DNA of 9,769 nt from Candidatus Bathyarchaeota archaeon B26-1 (GCA_001593925.1 LUCD01000042.1:1-9769); one strand, 5' to 3'. Positions 1-6,760 are shown, counted from the stretch's first letter. Notes: a model not told the origin generated them from the sequence alone. Made by a program: numbers and translations.

Positions 1-461
1 AGATCGCCTGCACGTTGCATCACGAGAACAGGATATGGCCTGAAGCCTCCCGGATAAGGGTATTCATGCTTGTTCCCGGAGTTGAGATTCCCCACCTATG
101 CGTCCAGTGCACCGACTACCCTTGTGTGGAGTCCTGCCCCTTCAACGCCCTCTCTGTAGATGAGAGGACCTCCGCCGTTCTGGTGGACCGAGAAAAGTGT
201 ACGGGTTGCGGCTCATGCATCGAGGCTTGCCCGGGAAGAATCCCGCACATCCATCCTAGAGACGGCTACGCCCTGATCTGTGACTTGTGCGGGGGAGAGC
301 CGAAATGCGTTGAGGCCTGCGTTAACGCCGGATACTACGCTCTCAGAGTCGTTAGGGAGGGACCCTCGGTCTCCCACAACCTCTTCGCGAGGAGGCCTGA
401 AGACCTCACTAGGGACGTAGCTGAAAACCTCTACGGAGAGAAGGCTGAGGAGTTGATCTAG
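1..461 (+). CDS. 4Fe-4S polyferredoxin, electron-transfer subunit of the AOR (5'-truncated)
   Basis: This is an HycB/AorA-like ferredoxin predicted to carry electrons to or from the AOR encoded directly downstream. The frame stays open to the left edge and reads IACTLHHENR before a TTG at 15. The ACTLHHE stretch matches the end of the first cysteine motif of this family, so the TTG is internal and the gene starts outside the window. Counting from the Ile codon at 3-5, Cys are at 3, then 33/36/41/45 (CxxCx4CxxxCP), 66/69/72/76 (CxxCxxCxxxCP) and 93/96/102/106 (CxxCx5CxxxC). With the missing N-terminal cysteines this would allow four [4Fe-4S] clusters. No membrane segment is seen, so it is likely cytoplasmic. 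The stop is one base before the AOR start, so the two are almost certainly co-transcribed. Family is certain; the physical partnership is inferred from context. Confidence 0.9.
   Translation, partial: IACTLHHENRIWPEASRIRVFMLVPGVEIPHLCVQCTDYPCVESCPFNALSVDERTSAVLVDREKCTGCGSCIEACPGRIPHIHPRDGYALICDLCGGEPKCVEACVNAGYYALRVVREGPSVSHNLFARRPEDLTRDVAENLYGEKAEELI
447..452 (+). promoter_or_regulatory. Shine-Dalgarno site for the AOR gene
   Basis: GAGGAG lies inside the last codons of the ferredoxin gene, 10 nt before the ATG at 463. It supports that start and translation of the AOR from the ferredoxin-AOR message. Confidence 0.55.
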
Positions 462-462
462 C

Positions 463-2325
463 ATGGTTGGAGGGTACGCGGGAAAGTTTCTGGATATAGA
501 CCTAAGCGAGGAAAAGATTAGAGAGGTCAGCTTTCCAGAGGATGTTCTCCGCCGGTACATCGGCGGCAGGGGGTTGGGGGCTAGAATCCTTTGGGACCGT
601 CTGGGTTCAAGATGGGAGGAAGTCGACCCTTTGGGTCCAGAGAACCTCTTTTTAGCCCTCACCGGCCCCCTCACGGGGTACTTCCACGGCGCTAGGATAT
701 GCATAACGGGGAAGTCGCCTCAGAACAACGGGATTATAGGCTCAACGGTGAGCGGCGAGTTTCCAATAGAGCTGAAATGTGCAGGTTGGGACGGCGTGAT
801 AGTCTCCGGCAAGGCTGAAGAACCCGTGTACATCCTCATCGACGACGATAGGGTTGAGGTCAGGGACGCCAAGCACTTGTGGGGTAAAGACGCCAAGACA
901 ACCCTGAAGACCTTGACGAAGGAGGTTAAGGAAGAGCTGGACAGTAGACACTCCAGATACGGGATTCTGAAGGAGCCCTCTATGATCTACATAGGCCCAG
1001 CCGGCGAGAACCTTGTTAGAGCCGCCGCCGTAGAGCAGAAGTGGAGCCACGCAGCCGGCTACGGAGGCTATGGAGCGGTCATGGGCTCCAAAAACTTGAA
1101 AGCGATAGTGGCAAAGGGAACGGGCCCCCTCCCCCAAGTTGCAGACATAGAAGAGCTCAAGAAACTCATCTCAGAGTATGAGGAGATAGCCCTCTCCAGA
1201 GACCGTATACGCCGGTGGGGAACCGGGTACACAAGCTACGAAGTCGGGTCCCAGAGGAGCTCGGAGCCCGTGAGGAACTGGCAGGAGGAGTGGCACGACG
1301 AGAAGGCCCTTGGGGGAGATCGCTTCGACCTCAGGTACTGGGTGAAACGTTACTGGGGGGACTACGGCTGTGCGGTTACCTGCATGAAGCTAGCGGTTGT
1401 CAAGGCTGGCCCCTACAAAGGTGCGATAACCGACAACCCGGACTATGAACTTCAGGCATATCTGGGGCCGAACCTAGGGGTCTTCGACGCCGGAAGCATC
1501 ATCTACTTGAGCTCCCTAATGGAGGACCTCGGATACTCCGGGATAAACGGCGGGAACATCCTAGCCTTTGCGGCCGAGTTGTACCAGAGAGGCATACTGA
1601 CGAAGGACGATCTCGACGGGCTGGAATTGAGGTGGGGAGACGTGGAGGCATTCGCTGAGCTGGCTAGGAGGATAGCTACCAGAGACGGCACTTACTTCGA
1701 TATACTTGCTGAGGGCACTTACCGGGCGGCTCTGAAGATATCCGAGTTGAAGGGGGTCGACGTGCTCCCCTACGCGGTTCAGGTTAAGGGGGTTGAGGTC
1801 GGCGCCCACGGGATCAGAAGCGAGAAGGACTACACCCTTGATATATGTTATGCATGTTCGGTTCAAGGCGGAGACCACACCTCAACCGTGAGGGATGCAT
1901 ACTCTGACATGGCTATGGTCTTCGCCGACTCAGCGGTCTACTGCGCCGTAATCCGGTGGGGAGGAAACCTAAACGGCCTAGACTGGAGGTTCCTGAGAGC
2001 CGTAACCGGCTGGGACATAACGGAGGAGGAATGGAACAGAGAACTCGGACACAGAATAATTCACATCCAGAGAGCCGCCGAGCTCCTCGGAGGCCCGGAC
2101 GTGAGGTGGAAGCCTCCCAGAGACGACGATAACCCTCCGAGGTTCTATGAGCCGTTGCCTTCAGGACCCTATAAAGGTTCAGCGCCAACGAGAAGCGAGA
2201 TAGCTAAGAGGAGAAGGGAATACTACGACGCTATAGGCTGGGACGAGAATGGGATACCTCGATCCGACGTCTTGAAGAGGCTGGGCCTCCCCGACGTAGA
2301 CAAGGCGTTGGAGAAGATCAGGTAG
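463..2325 (+). CDS. Aldehyde:ferredoxin oxidoreductase family enzyme (W/Mo bis-pterin)
   Basis: This 620-residue protein has the full length of the AOR family, cytoplasmic enzymes with a tungsto- or molybdo-bispterin cofactor and one [4Fe-4S] cluster. The N-terminal domain shows YIGGRGLGARILWD (32-45) and GYGAVMGSKNLKAI (202-215). In P. furiosus AOR the cluster ligands are C-x2-C-x3-C plus a distal Cys. Here the region reads D300-x2-C303-x3-C307, so Asp stands in for the first Cys, and the distal ligand is C494 in DSAVYC (489-494), which also supplies the pterin-contacting D489. E329 (DYELQAYLGPN) and H472 (GGDHTS) match the conserved active-site Glu and His. The other pterin motif is altered: E354-D-L-G357-Y-S359 replaces DxxGLD. 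The substrate cannot be told from sequence. A BamB-like or other divergent AOR subgroup is possible. ATG at 463 is the first start and has a GAGGAG site 10 nt upstream. Confidence 0.93.
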   Translation: MVGGYAGKFLDIDLSEEKIREVSFPEDVLRRYIGGRGLGARILWDRLGSRWEEVDPLGPENLFLALTGPLTGYFHGARICITGKSPQNNGIIGSTVSGEFPIELKCAGWDGVIVSGKAEEPVYILIDDDRVEVRDAKHLWGKDAKTTLKTLTKEVKEELDSRHSRYGILKEPSMIYIGPAGENLVRAAAVEQKWSHAAGYGGYGAVMGSKNLKAIVAKGTGPLPQVADIEELKKLISEYEEIALSRDRIRRWGTGYTSYEVGSQRSSEPVRNWQEEWHDEKALGGDRFDLRYWVKRYWGDYGCAVTCMKLAVVKAGPYKGAITDNPDYELQAYLGPNLGVFDAGSIIYLSSLMEDLGYSGINGGNILAFAAELYQRGILTKDDLDGLELRWGDVEAFAELARRIATRDGTYFDILAEGTYRAALKISELKGVDVLPYAVQVKGVEVGAHGIRSEKDYTLDICYACSVQGGDHTSTVRDAYSDMAMVFADSAVYCAVIRWGGNLNGLDWRFLRAVTGWDITEEEWNRELGHRIIHIQRAAELLGGPDVRWKPPRDDDNPPRFYEPLPSGPYKGSAPTRSEIAKRRREYYDAIGWDENGIPRSDVLKRLGLPDVDKALEKIR

Positions 2326-2337
2326 TCTCGTCCCCAC

Positions 2338-2372
2338 ATTTTATTCTTCTCTGCTCTAGAACTGGAGCAGAG
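2338..2372 (+). terminator. Possible terminator region after the AOR operon
   Basis: Just after the AOR stop lies a pyrimidine stretch rich in T (CATTTTATTCTTCT, from 2338). It is followed by a perfect 8-bp inverted repeat, CTCTGCTC (2349-2356) and GAGCAGAG (2365-2372), with an 8-nt loop. Archaeal termination mostly depends on U-rich tracts, so the T-rich part is the more likely signal. The hairpin could instead protect the 3' end of the message. Confidence 0.35.
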
Positions 2373-2399
2373 TTCAGAGAAAACCTAGCCAGCGAGACG

Positions 2400-2412
2400 A
2401 TAAAGTTAATTA
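2400..2412 (+). promoter_or_regulatory. Weak TATA-like element upstream of Sec61-beta
   Basis: ATAAAGTTAATTA is the only A/T-rich block at a suitable distance. A start of transcription about 25-30 nt downstream would fall around 2430-2436, just ahead of the GGTG ribosome-binding site. The match to the archaeal TATA consensus is poor. Confidence 0.25.
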
Positions 2413-2446
2413 GTTCGGTCGAGAAGTTAAAAGCTCGGTGTGGCCG

Positions 2447-2623
2447 ATGAGTCGGAGGGGGAAGCGTAGGAGCAGGAGCGCCCCGATGCCGGCCACCGGA
2501 GCCGGTTTACTCAGGTTCTTTGAGGAGGAGACGCCCGGTATAAGGATAGGCCCGGAGCTGATAGTTATACTGGCGATCGCCCTCATAGTTATCTGCATAG
2601 TGGCCCAGCTCTCCTTCACCTAA
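2447..2623 (+). CDS. Preprotein translocase subunit Sec61-beta (SecG)
   Basis: This 58-residue archaeal Sec61-beta is the small tail-anchored subunit of the SecYE-beta channel. It has the family layout: a basic cytoplasmic start (MSRRGKRRSRS), the hallmark APMPATGAGLLRFFEEE segment (12-26), a PGIRIGPE linker, and one C-terminal membrane helix (about 36-55, LIVILAIALIVICIVAQL). I chose the ATG at 2447 because the protein then begins exactly where the family does and GGTG at 2437-2440 sits 6 nt upstream as ribosome-binding site. A GTG at 2438 in the same frame is part of that site and would add only MWP. The gene stands alone between the AOR operon and the DUF2070 gene, with a possible terminator downstream. 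Confidence 0.93.
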   Translation: MSRRGKRRSRSAPMPATGAGLLRFFEEETPGIRIGPELIVILAIALIVICIVAQLSFT

Positions 2624-2652
2624 GCCGGGTCTGGTTTAGACATGACTTTCCT

Positions 2653-2669
2653 AAAACTTTTTGAGTTTT
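2653..2669 (+). terminator. Hairpin with T-rich loop downstream of Sec61-beta
   Basis: AAAACT (2653-2658) and AGTTTT (2664-2669) are inverted repeats around a TTTTG loop, forming a CTTTTT run. It lies 30 nt after the Sec61-beta stop. The T-run fits archaeal U-rich termination, but the stem is A/T-rich and weak. Confidence 0.35.
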
Positions 2670-2696
2670 GACATTTATTTATCGTGGGATCATCCG

Positions 2697-4505
2697 ATGG
2701 CTTCGGAGCCTGCAAACAGGGTTGCGAGGAGATACTCATCCCTCTTCACGCTTCCATCTTTTAGATCGATAGTTTCTGGGTTTTCTGTCTCGTGCATCCT
2801 TGGAGGGATGTCGGTCATCCTCCTCAACCCGGCCGTTGAAGGGTTGATTCTAGGCCTGCTCTGTGGAGCTGTTCTCCTCGCATCCTCACTCCTCGTTGAG
2901 CATCTTTGCGTGGGCGCCCTTATGAGGCGTGATCCAATCTTCGACTTTAGGAGACGCCTCTTCCTGTCCCTTGTATCCAGCTGGGTTCTCCTAGCCTTTA
3001 CGGCCGCCGCCAGCTTGGTGGCGGCTCTAACCCGAGACGTAGACGTTTGGGTTAAGCTCGCGTCGTTGGGGTTCGCGGCGTCTTCTAGTCTGAGGCTCCT
3101 CGTCCTCATCTCGGTTTCATCCCTGAAGCGTTGGAGAACCCTCCCTCCAGCCCTGATACAGCCGGCGGCTCTTCTACTGGTACTTGCGGCGTTCTCTGTA
3201 GGCGGATACGGCCTCAACGTCCGCCACCTCCTCATGGCGGTCACAACCGTCTCGGTCGCTTTCCTCGGAACCTTCCTCTTCACCTTCTCCGTGGATCGCG
3301 TAGGCTTGAAGTCCGTCGGTGTACCCTCGATAAAGCTCTTCAAGGCCTTCATCCTGAACTGGATCAAGGGGATAAACGGTCCGATAGAGAGCATATTCGA
3401 CTCCATGAGTGAGGTTAAGAGCGTAAAGGTCTCGATGCTCGGTTTCAAGGGTTCTAGAGGGTTCAAGGCGCTCATAGTCGTCCCGGTGATTCATCCTGGA
3501 CCCTTCAAGAACGTCGGCAGTAGCACCATCCCAAGCATGATCCAGAGAGTGTTTGAAGATAGGTTTGGTTGCGTGGTCTCGGTTCCCCACGGGCTCTCAG
3601 GACACGAGCTTGACTTGACATCCCAGCTAGAGAGCAGGAAGGTTATAGAGTGGCTGTTGGAGCATGTCGATCTACAGCCCATCGGGTCGGTGGCAACCCC
3701 ATTCATACGGTTGAGGAGGAACGGGGCGAGCGTGGGATGCCAGATATTTGGTGGGAGATGCGCCCTCCTCACTTTGACGTTGGCTCCTGAAACTATGGAG
3801 GACCTGCCTTTGGAGCTCGAGGAGACCATCCAGGAGGAAGCAAGGAAGGCAGGCCTACAATCAGCCGTCCCGATAGACGCACATAACAGCATAAACGGGG
3901 ACTTCGACGTCGAGAGGGCGTCCCTCCTCTTGGAGAAAGCCGTGAAGGACGCTCTCTCGGAGGCTCTGCGGCTTGAGGCTTACCAGCTCCGCGTGGGAGC
4001 CGCGAAGGTTATCCCAACTGAGTTCGGAATAAAGGAGGGGATGGGGCCCGGAGGAATAACCGCCATAGTTGTGGACGTCAAAGGAGATAAAGCGGCCTAC
4101 GTGACGATCGACGGAAACAACATGATCTCAAACCTGCGCGACGAGATACTCTCGAGGCTTAGGGGAATAGGAGTCGACGGGGGAGAAGTCATGACTACCG
4201 ACACCCACATCGTCAACGGAGTTGTCATGGTTGACCGGGGATACTACCCCGTCGGCGAGGCTATGGACCATGAACGGTTATTCTGGTACATCGAGAAGGC
4301 CGTGCGTGACGCCTTAGGTAACATGGAGCCCGTATCGGTTCTCTGGTGCGTCGAGGTTGTTCCCGAGGTCAGGGTTATAGGGGAGAAGCAGATAGAGGAC
4401 CTCTCCCTAGTTATAGACGCCGTCTTCCAGAGGACGAAGAGGACAGCCGCTGTGATCATCCCCTCCTTCGCGGCGATTTTGACGGCTATCCTAGCCCTCC
4501 TCTGA
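2697..4505 (+). CDS. DUF2070 family membrane protein (predicted lipid-hydrolase-like)
   Basis: This 602-residue protein matches the archaeal DUF2070 family, which COG3356 describes as a predicted membrane-associated lipid hydrolase of the neutral ceramidase superfamily; I know of no proven activity. The N-terminal third has about six hydrophobic segments (roughly 24-45, 48-72, 88-112, 118-140, 152-170, 177-198). A soluble domain of about 380 residues follows, and a last hydrophobic helix ends the protein (584-602). The soluble part holds His/Asp/Gly motifs typical of a metal-dependent active site: HPGPFKN (266-272), H298 and H303, DAHNS (394-398), GMGPGG (448-453) and TDTHIVNG (501-508). I chose ATG 2697; a TTG at 2661 in frame would add 12 residues overlapping the preceding hairpin. 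No strong ribosome-binding site is seen (GTGGGATCA, 2684-2692, is the best match). The substrate is unknown; archaeal lipids or lipid-linked sugars are only guesses from the neighbourhood. Confidence 0.85.
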   Translation: MASEPANRVARRYSSLFTLPSFRSIVSGFSVSCILGGMSVILLNPAVEGLILGLLCGAVLLASSLLVEHLCVGALMRRDPIFDFRRRLFLSLVSSWVLLAFTAAASLVAALTRDVDVWVKLASLGFAASSSLRLLVLISVSSLKRWRTLPPALIQPAALLLVLAAFSVGGYGLNVRHLLMAVTTVSVAFLGTFLFTFSVDRVGLKSVGVPSIKLFKAFILNWIKGINGPIESIFDSMSEVKSVKVSMLGFKGSRGFKALIVVPVIHPGPFKNVGSSTIPSMIQRVFEDRFGCVVSVPHGLSGHELDLTSQLESRKVIEWLLEHVDLQPIGSVATPFIRLRRNGASVGCQIFGGRCALLTLTLAPETMEDLPLELEETIQEEARKAGLQSAVPIDAHNSINGDFDVERASLLLEKAVKDALSEALRLEAYQLRVGAAKVIPTEFGIKEGMGPGGITAIVVDVKGDKAAYVTIDGNNMISNLRDEILSRLRGIGVDGGEVMTTDTHIVNGVVMVDRGYYPVGEAMDHERLFWYIEKAVRDALGNMEPVSVLWCVEVVPEVRVIGEKQIEDLSLVIDAVFQRTKRTAAVIIPSFAAILTAILALL

Positions 4506-4630
4506 ACCGTGCATCCAACCCGTCGCCACTTTCAGGCTGGCAGACCCATACCTAGGGCCTATCTTGGTATAACCGCTCAGAAAAGCAGTGCTCCTCGGGA
4601 CGGAGAAGCCTGATCGTCGGTTCACCCTTC

Positions 4631-4643
4631 AAAAGATTTATAA
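4631..4643 (+). promoter_or_regulatory. TATA box (with BRE-like A-rich flank) for the Alg7-like gene
   Basis: AAAAGATTTATAA holds a good archaeal TATA core (TTTATA, 4637-4642) preceded by a purine-rich BRE-like flank. Transcription would start near 4665-4668. That lies downstream of the ATG at 4660, which argues for the ATG at 4705 as the true start, with a leader of about 38 nt. The rest of 4506-4704 shows nothing I can assign. Confidence 0.5.
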
Positions 4644-4695
4644 GAACTGCCCCGCCTAGATGAAGAGGGCTCTCTGCCCATGGAAATCTAAGCTT

Positions 4696-4700
4696 GGTGG
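4696..4700 (+). promoter_or_regulatory. Shine-Dalgarno site deciding the Alg7-like start
   Basis: GGTGG lies 4 nt before the ATG at 4705. No comparable site precedes the ATG at 4660. Confidence 0.5.
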
Positions 4701-4704
4701 AAGA

Positions 4705-5727
4705 ATGGAGGCTCTCTTAGCGGCTGTTCTAGTTTCGTTCCTCACAACCTTCTTCCTCACCCCTAAGGTTATAGAGTTTCTGCGGGGCATAAGGGTCGTC
4801 GCGGTTGACCTCCACAAGAGAGGGAAGCCTCTAGTACCAGCGAGCGGAGGCCTCTGCGTGAGCTCCGGCGTGCTGTTAGGAATCTTCTTCTACACAGCCG
4901 TTCAGACCTTCCTCTTTAACCACACGGCGGGCTCCCTAGTGAATCCAGTCCACCTCTTGGCGGCTACCTCAAGCATACTTATAGTTACACTCACAGGATT
5001 CCTCGACGACTTGAACGTTAAGGCGAGGATGGTGCGGACGAAGGACGGGGTAAACGTGAAGGTTGGATTCCCCCAATGGATCAAACCCGTTCTAACCCTC
5101 CCCGGGGCCATCCCGCTCGTGGTCATAAAGGCCGGCGTGACGAGGATGGACCTACCCTTCATAGGGGTCGTCGACTTTGGGCCCTTATACCCCCTACTGA
5201 TAATCCCAGTCGGCTTCATCGGAGCCTCTAACATGGTCAACATGCTGGGGGGCTTCAACGGCCTAGAAGCAGGGATGGGAGTCGTATACACTCTGAGCCT
5301 TGGACTGTACATCTGGATTGCTGGGGAGAGGGAGGCGGCGGTTCTGCTCCTAACAGCCTTCGCGGCGTTACTTGCCTTCTTGAGGTACAACTGGTGTCCG
5401 GCTAAGATTCTTGCCGGCGACAGTTTAACTTACCTGCTCGGCTCCTTGGTGGCTACAGGTGTGATCTTGGGGAACATGGAGAGAGCCGGGTTGATCGTTA
5501 TGGCCCCCTTCATCGTGGAGTTCTTCTTGAAGGCTAGGAGCAGATTCAAGGCTTCCTGCATAGGAAGGGTCAGAGAGGACGGAAGCCTAGAACCTCCCTA
5601 CGGGAGGAAGATTTACAGCTGGACCCACATCTTCATGAACCTTGGAAGGCTCAGAGAGGTTGAGGTTACAATCGGCCTCCTAGCGGTTCAAGTGATCTTT
5701 GCCTTACTTCCCTTCTTCATCCTATGA
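4705..5727 (+). CDS. Alg7/MraY-family phospho-N-acetylhexosamine transferase
   Basis: This is a polytopic glycosyltransferase-4 family enzyme (340 residues) that moves a sugar-1-phosphate from a UDP-sugar to a polyprenyl/dolichyl phosphate, the first committed step of lipid-linked glycan synthesis. Family motifs appear in order: VDLHKRGKPLVPASGG (34-49), the metal/catalytic LTGFLDDLNV (96-105), NMVNMLGGFNGLEAG (176-190) and AKILAGDS (233-240), then a cytoplasmic loop and KIYSWTHIFMNLGRL (302-316). The GGFNGLEAG form is closer to eukaryotic/archaeal Alg7 than to bacterial MraY/WecA, which use DGxNGL. Hydrophobic segments run throughout, with a short N-terminal helix and a hydrophobic C-terminus. 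The start at 4705 rests on the TATA and ribosome-binding positions; 4660 would add 15 residues. It converges with the Alg14/13-like gene, 2 nt between stops, which probably uses its product. Probable role: protein N-glycosylation (compare archaeal AglH). The sugar is inferred. Confidence 0.88.
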   Translation: MEALLAAVLVSFLTTFFLTPKVIEFLRGIRVVAVDLHKRGKPLVPASGGLCVSSGVLLGIFFYTAVQTFLFNHTAGSLVNPVHLLAATSSILIVTLTGFLDDLNVKARMVRTKDGVNVKVGFPQWIKPVLTLPGAIPLVVIKAGVTRMDLPFIGVVDFGPLYPLLIIPVGFIGASNMVNMLGGFNGLEAGMGVVYTLSLGLYIWIAGEREAAVLLLTAFAALLAFLRYNWCPAKILAGDSLTYLLGSLVATGVILGNMERAGLIVMAPFIVEFFLKARSRFKASCIGRVREDGSLEPPYGRKIYSWTHIFMNLGRLREVEVTIGLLAVQVIFALLPFFIL

Positions 5728-5729
5728 AC

Positions 5730-6731
5730 CTAAAGCTCCATTATGAGTTCAGCTAGGTTCTCAGCCCCGTTCGGGAAGGATGGAACTGTTCTCCTCCTCG
5801 CCTTCTCTATCGACTCAATTAGGGTCTCAACGTCGATCTTGGAGACGAGGACGGCGTTCAGCTTCTTAGCCATGTAAGCCGCGTCCTCGATTCCCGCGGT
5901 TCTGGTCCACTCCGGGTTTGGAACTATAACCGCGGGCTTCTTGTAGAGAGCCGTTTCGAGTAAGGTCGCCCCGTAATGGGTTACGACTACTTCGGCTCCA
6001 GCCAAGTAACGGTGGAAACTCTCAGTTACCCTGAAGACCTTCCATTCAGGGTGCCTCTTCAAGTAGGGTTCCGGGTCAACTCTACCCGTCTGGAGGACAA
6101 CGTTCTCTAGGTTGCTCTCGCTTAAGGCGTCGAAGAGTAGTTTATGGCCGTATGTGCCTCCCGTGACGAGGATGTACCCTCCCCTCCAAGGTTTCAGCTT
6201 GGGTTTTGGGAGGAGAGGCCCCGTGACAACCCCGTCTAGGAAGTTCCTCTGCTCCTCCCAGTGGAGCGCTGTTAGTTTGGAGAAGGGTTGGAGGAGCATA
6301 GCCGTCTTGGACGGTTTGACGAAGCGGACAGGACTCTCGATGTTGACGACCGGTATCCCCTTAGCCCAAGCTACGAGTGCAGGGGGGATGCAGAAGTTGC
6401 AGCCCGTGCTTACAACCACATCAAACTTTGTGGAGACTTTCCCTATGGAGTCTAGGAGGGACTTCGCGAAGCCCTTGGCGAAGATTTGGAGGGGAGTCTT
6501 AGGTCCACGGGGCTTCACCAAGAAATCTACGTCGCCAAACCTACGTAGCCTCTCGAAGCTCAACGAATCACCTAGAGGAGCTAGGAATGAGAGTTCCACC
6601 CCCCTTTCGTGAAGGGCTTCTGCTAAGGCGTATCCGTAGCCTGTGTGTCCGCCTCCCCCAGCCAGTATCAGAACCCGCTTGACGGCTCGTCCTCTCCTAG
6701 GAACAGGTCCTATTAAATCTCTGTGTATCAC
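5730..6731 (-). CDS. Alg14-Alg13-type (MurG-like) glycosyltransferase
   Basis: This GT-B fold glycosyltransferase (333 residues) combines in one chain the two halves that are separate proteins in eukaryotes. The N-terminal half is Alg14-like: LILAGGGGHTGYGYALAEAL (21-40), STGCNFCIPP (108-117) and the VVNIESPVRF acceptor-side motif (128-137). The C-terminal half is Alg13-like: YILVTGGTYGHK (186-197), VVLQTGR (211-217) and the nucleotide-sugar site VVVTHYGATLLETALYKKPA (248-267). By analogy it adds the second GlcNAc-type sugar to a polyprenyl-PP-sugar on the cytoplasmic membrane face. There is no transmembrane helix; it probably binds the membrane peripherally. The start is GTG at 6731, as no other ATG/GTG/TTG occurs before the conserved core. 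It lacks a ribosome-binding site, so the message may be leaderless. The donor sugar cannot be read from sequence. Peptidoglycan (true MurG) is unlikely in an archaeon. Confidence 0.85.
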   Translation of the reverse strand: MIHRDLIGPVPRRGRAVKRVLILAGGGGHTGYGYALAEALHERGVELSFLAPLGDSLSFERLRRFGDVDFLVKPRGPKTPLQIFAKGFAKSLLDSIGKVSTKFDVVVSTGCNFCIPPALVAWAKGIPVVNIESPVRFVKPSKTAMLLQPFSKLTALHWEEQRNFLDGVVTGPLLPKPKLKPWRGGYILVTGGTYGHKLLFDALSESNLENVVLQTGRVDPEPYLKRHPEWKVFRVTESFHRYLAGAEVVVTHYGATLLETALYKKPAVIVPNPEWTRTAGIEDAAYMAKKLNAVLVSKIDVETLIESIEKARRRTVPSFPNGAENLAELIMEL

Positions 6732-6750
6732 GGGTTTAAATCCGTATCGA

Positions 6751-6760
6751 AGAAAAATAG
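6751..6760 (-). promoter_or_regulatory. Possible TATA-like element for the Alg14/13-like gene
   Basis: On the minus strand CTATTTTTCT is centred about 24 nt upstream of the GTG at 6731. This suits a leaderless message, matching the lack of a ribosome-binding site. A TTTAAA at about 6735-6740 is closer and would place initiation inside the gene, so it is less likely. Confidence 0.25.

Noticed and set aside
15..461. TTG at 15 as the start of the ferredoxin
   Set aside because: The frame continues to the left edge and the preceding residues (IACT) match the end of the first Cys motif of the family, so the gene is truncated by the window.
2438..2446. GTG at 2438 as the Sec61-beta start
   Set aside because: It lies within the GGTG ribosome-binding site for ATG 2447, and the family starts at MSRRG.
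2673..2682. ATTTATTTAT as a promoter for the DUF2070 gene
   Set aside because: It is A/T-rich and TATA-like, but usual spacing would place transcription at about 2700-2704, after the ATG at 2697, and no later start fits the protein.
2690..3590. Long minus-strand open frames across the DUF2070 gene
   Set aside because: They have no family resemblance, overlap each other, and are explained by the codon bias of the clearly real plus-strand gene. The same holds for antisense frames at 213-704, 742-1137 and 4902-5390.
4346..4555. 69-codon plus-strand frame overlapping the DUF2070 3' end
   Set aside because: Its composition is low-complexity (Arg/Pro/Ser), it lies mostly inside the real gene in another frame, and it has no ribosome-binding site I can support.
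6112..6612. 166-codon plus-strand frame opposite the Alg14/13-like gene
   Set aside because: It is a shadow of a gene with clear glycosyltransferase motifs on the other strand and has no recognisable domain.
5730..6731. A peptidoglycan MurG
   Set aside because: The fold is MurG-like, but the archaeal setting and the adjacent Alg7-like gene favour lipid-linked glycan synthesis.
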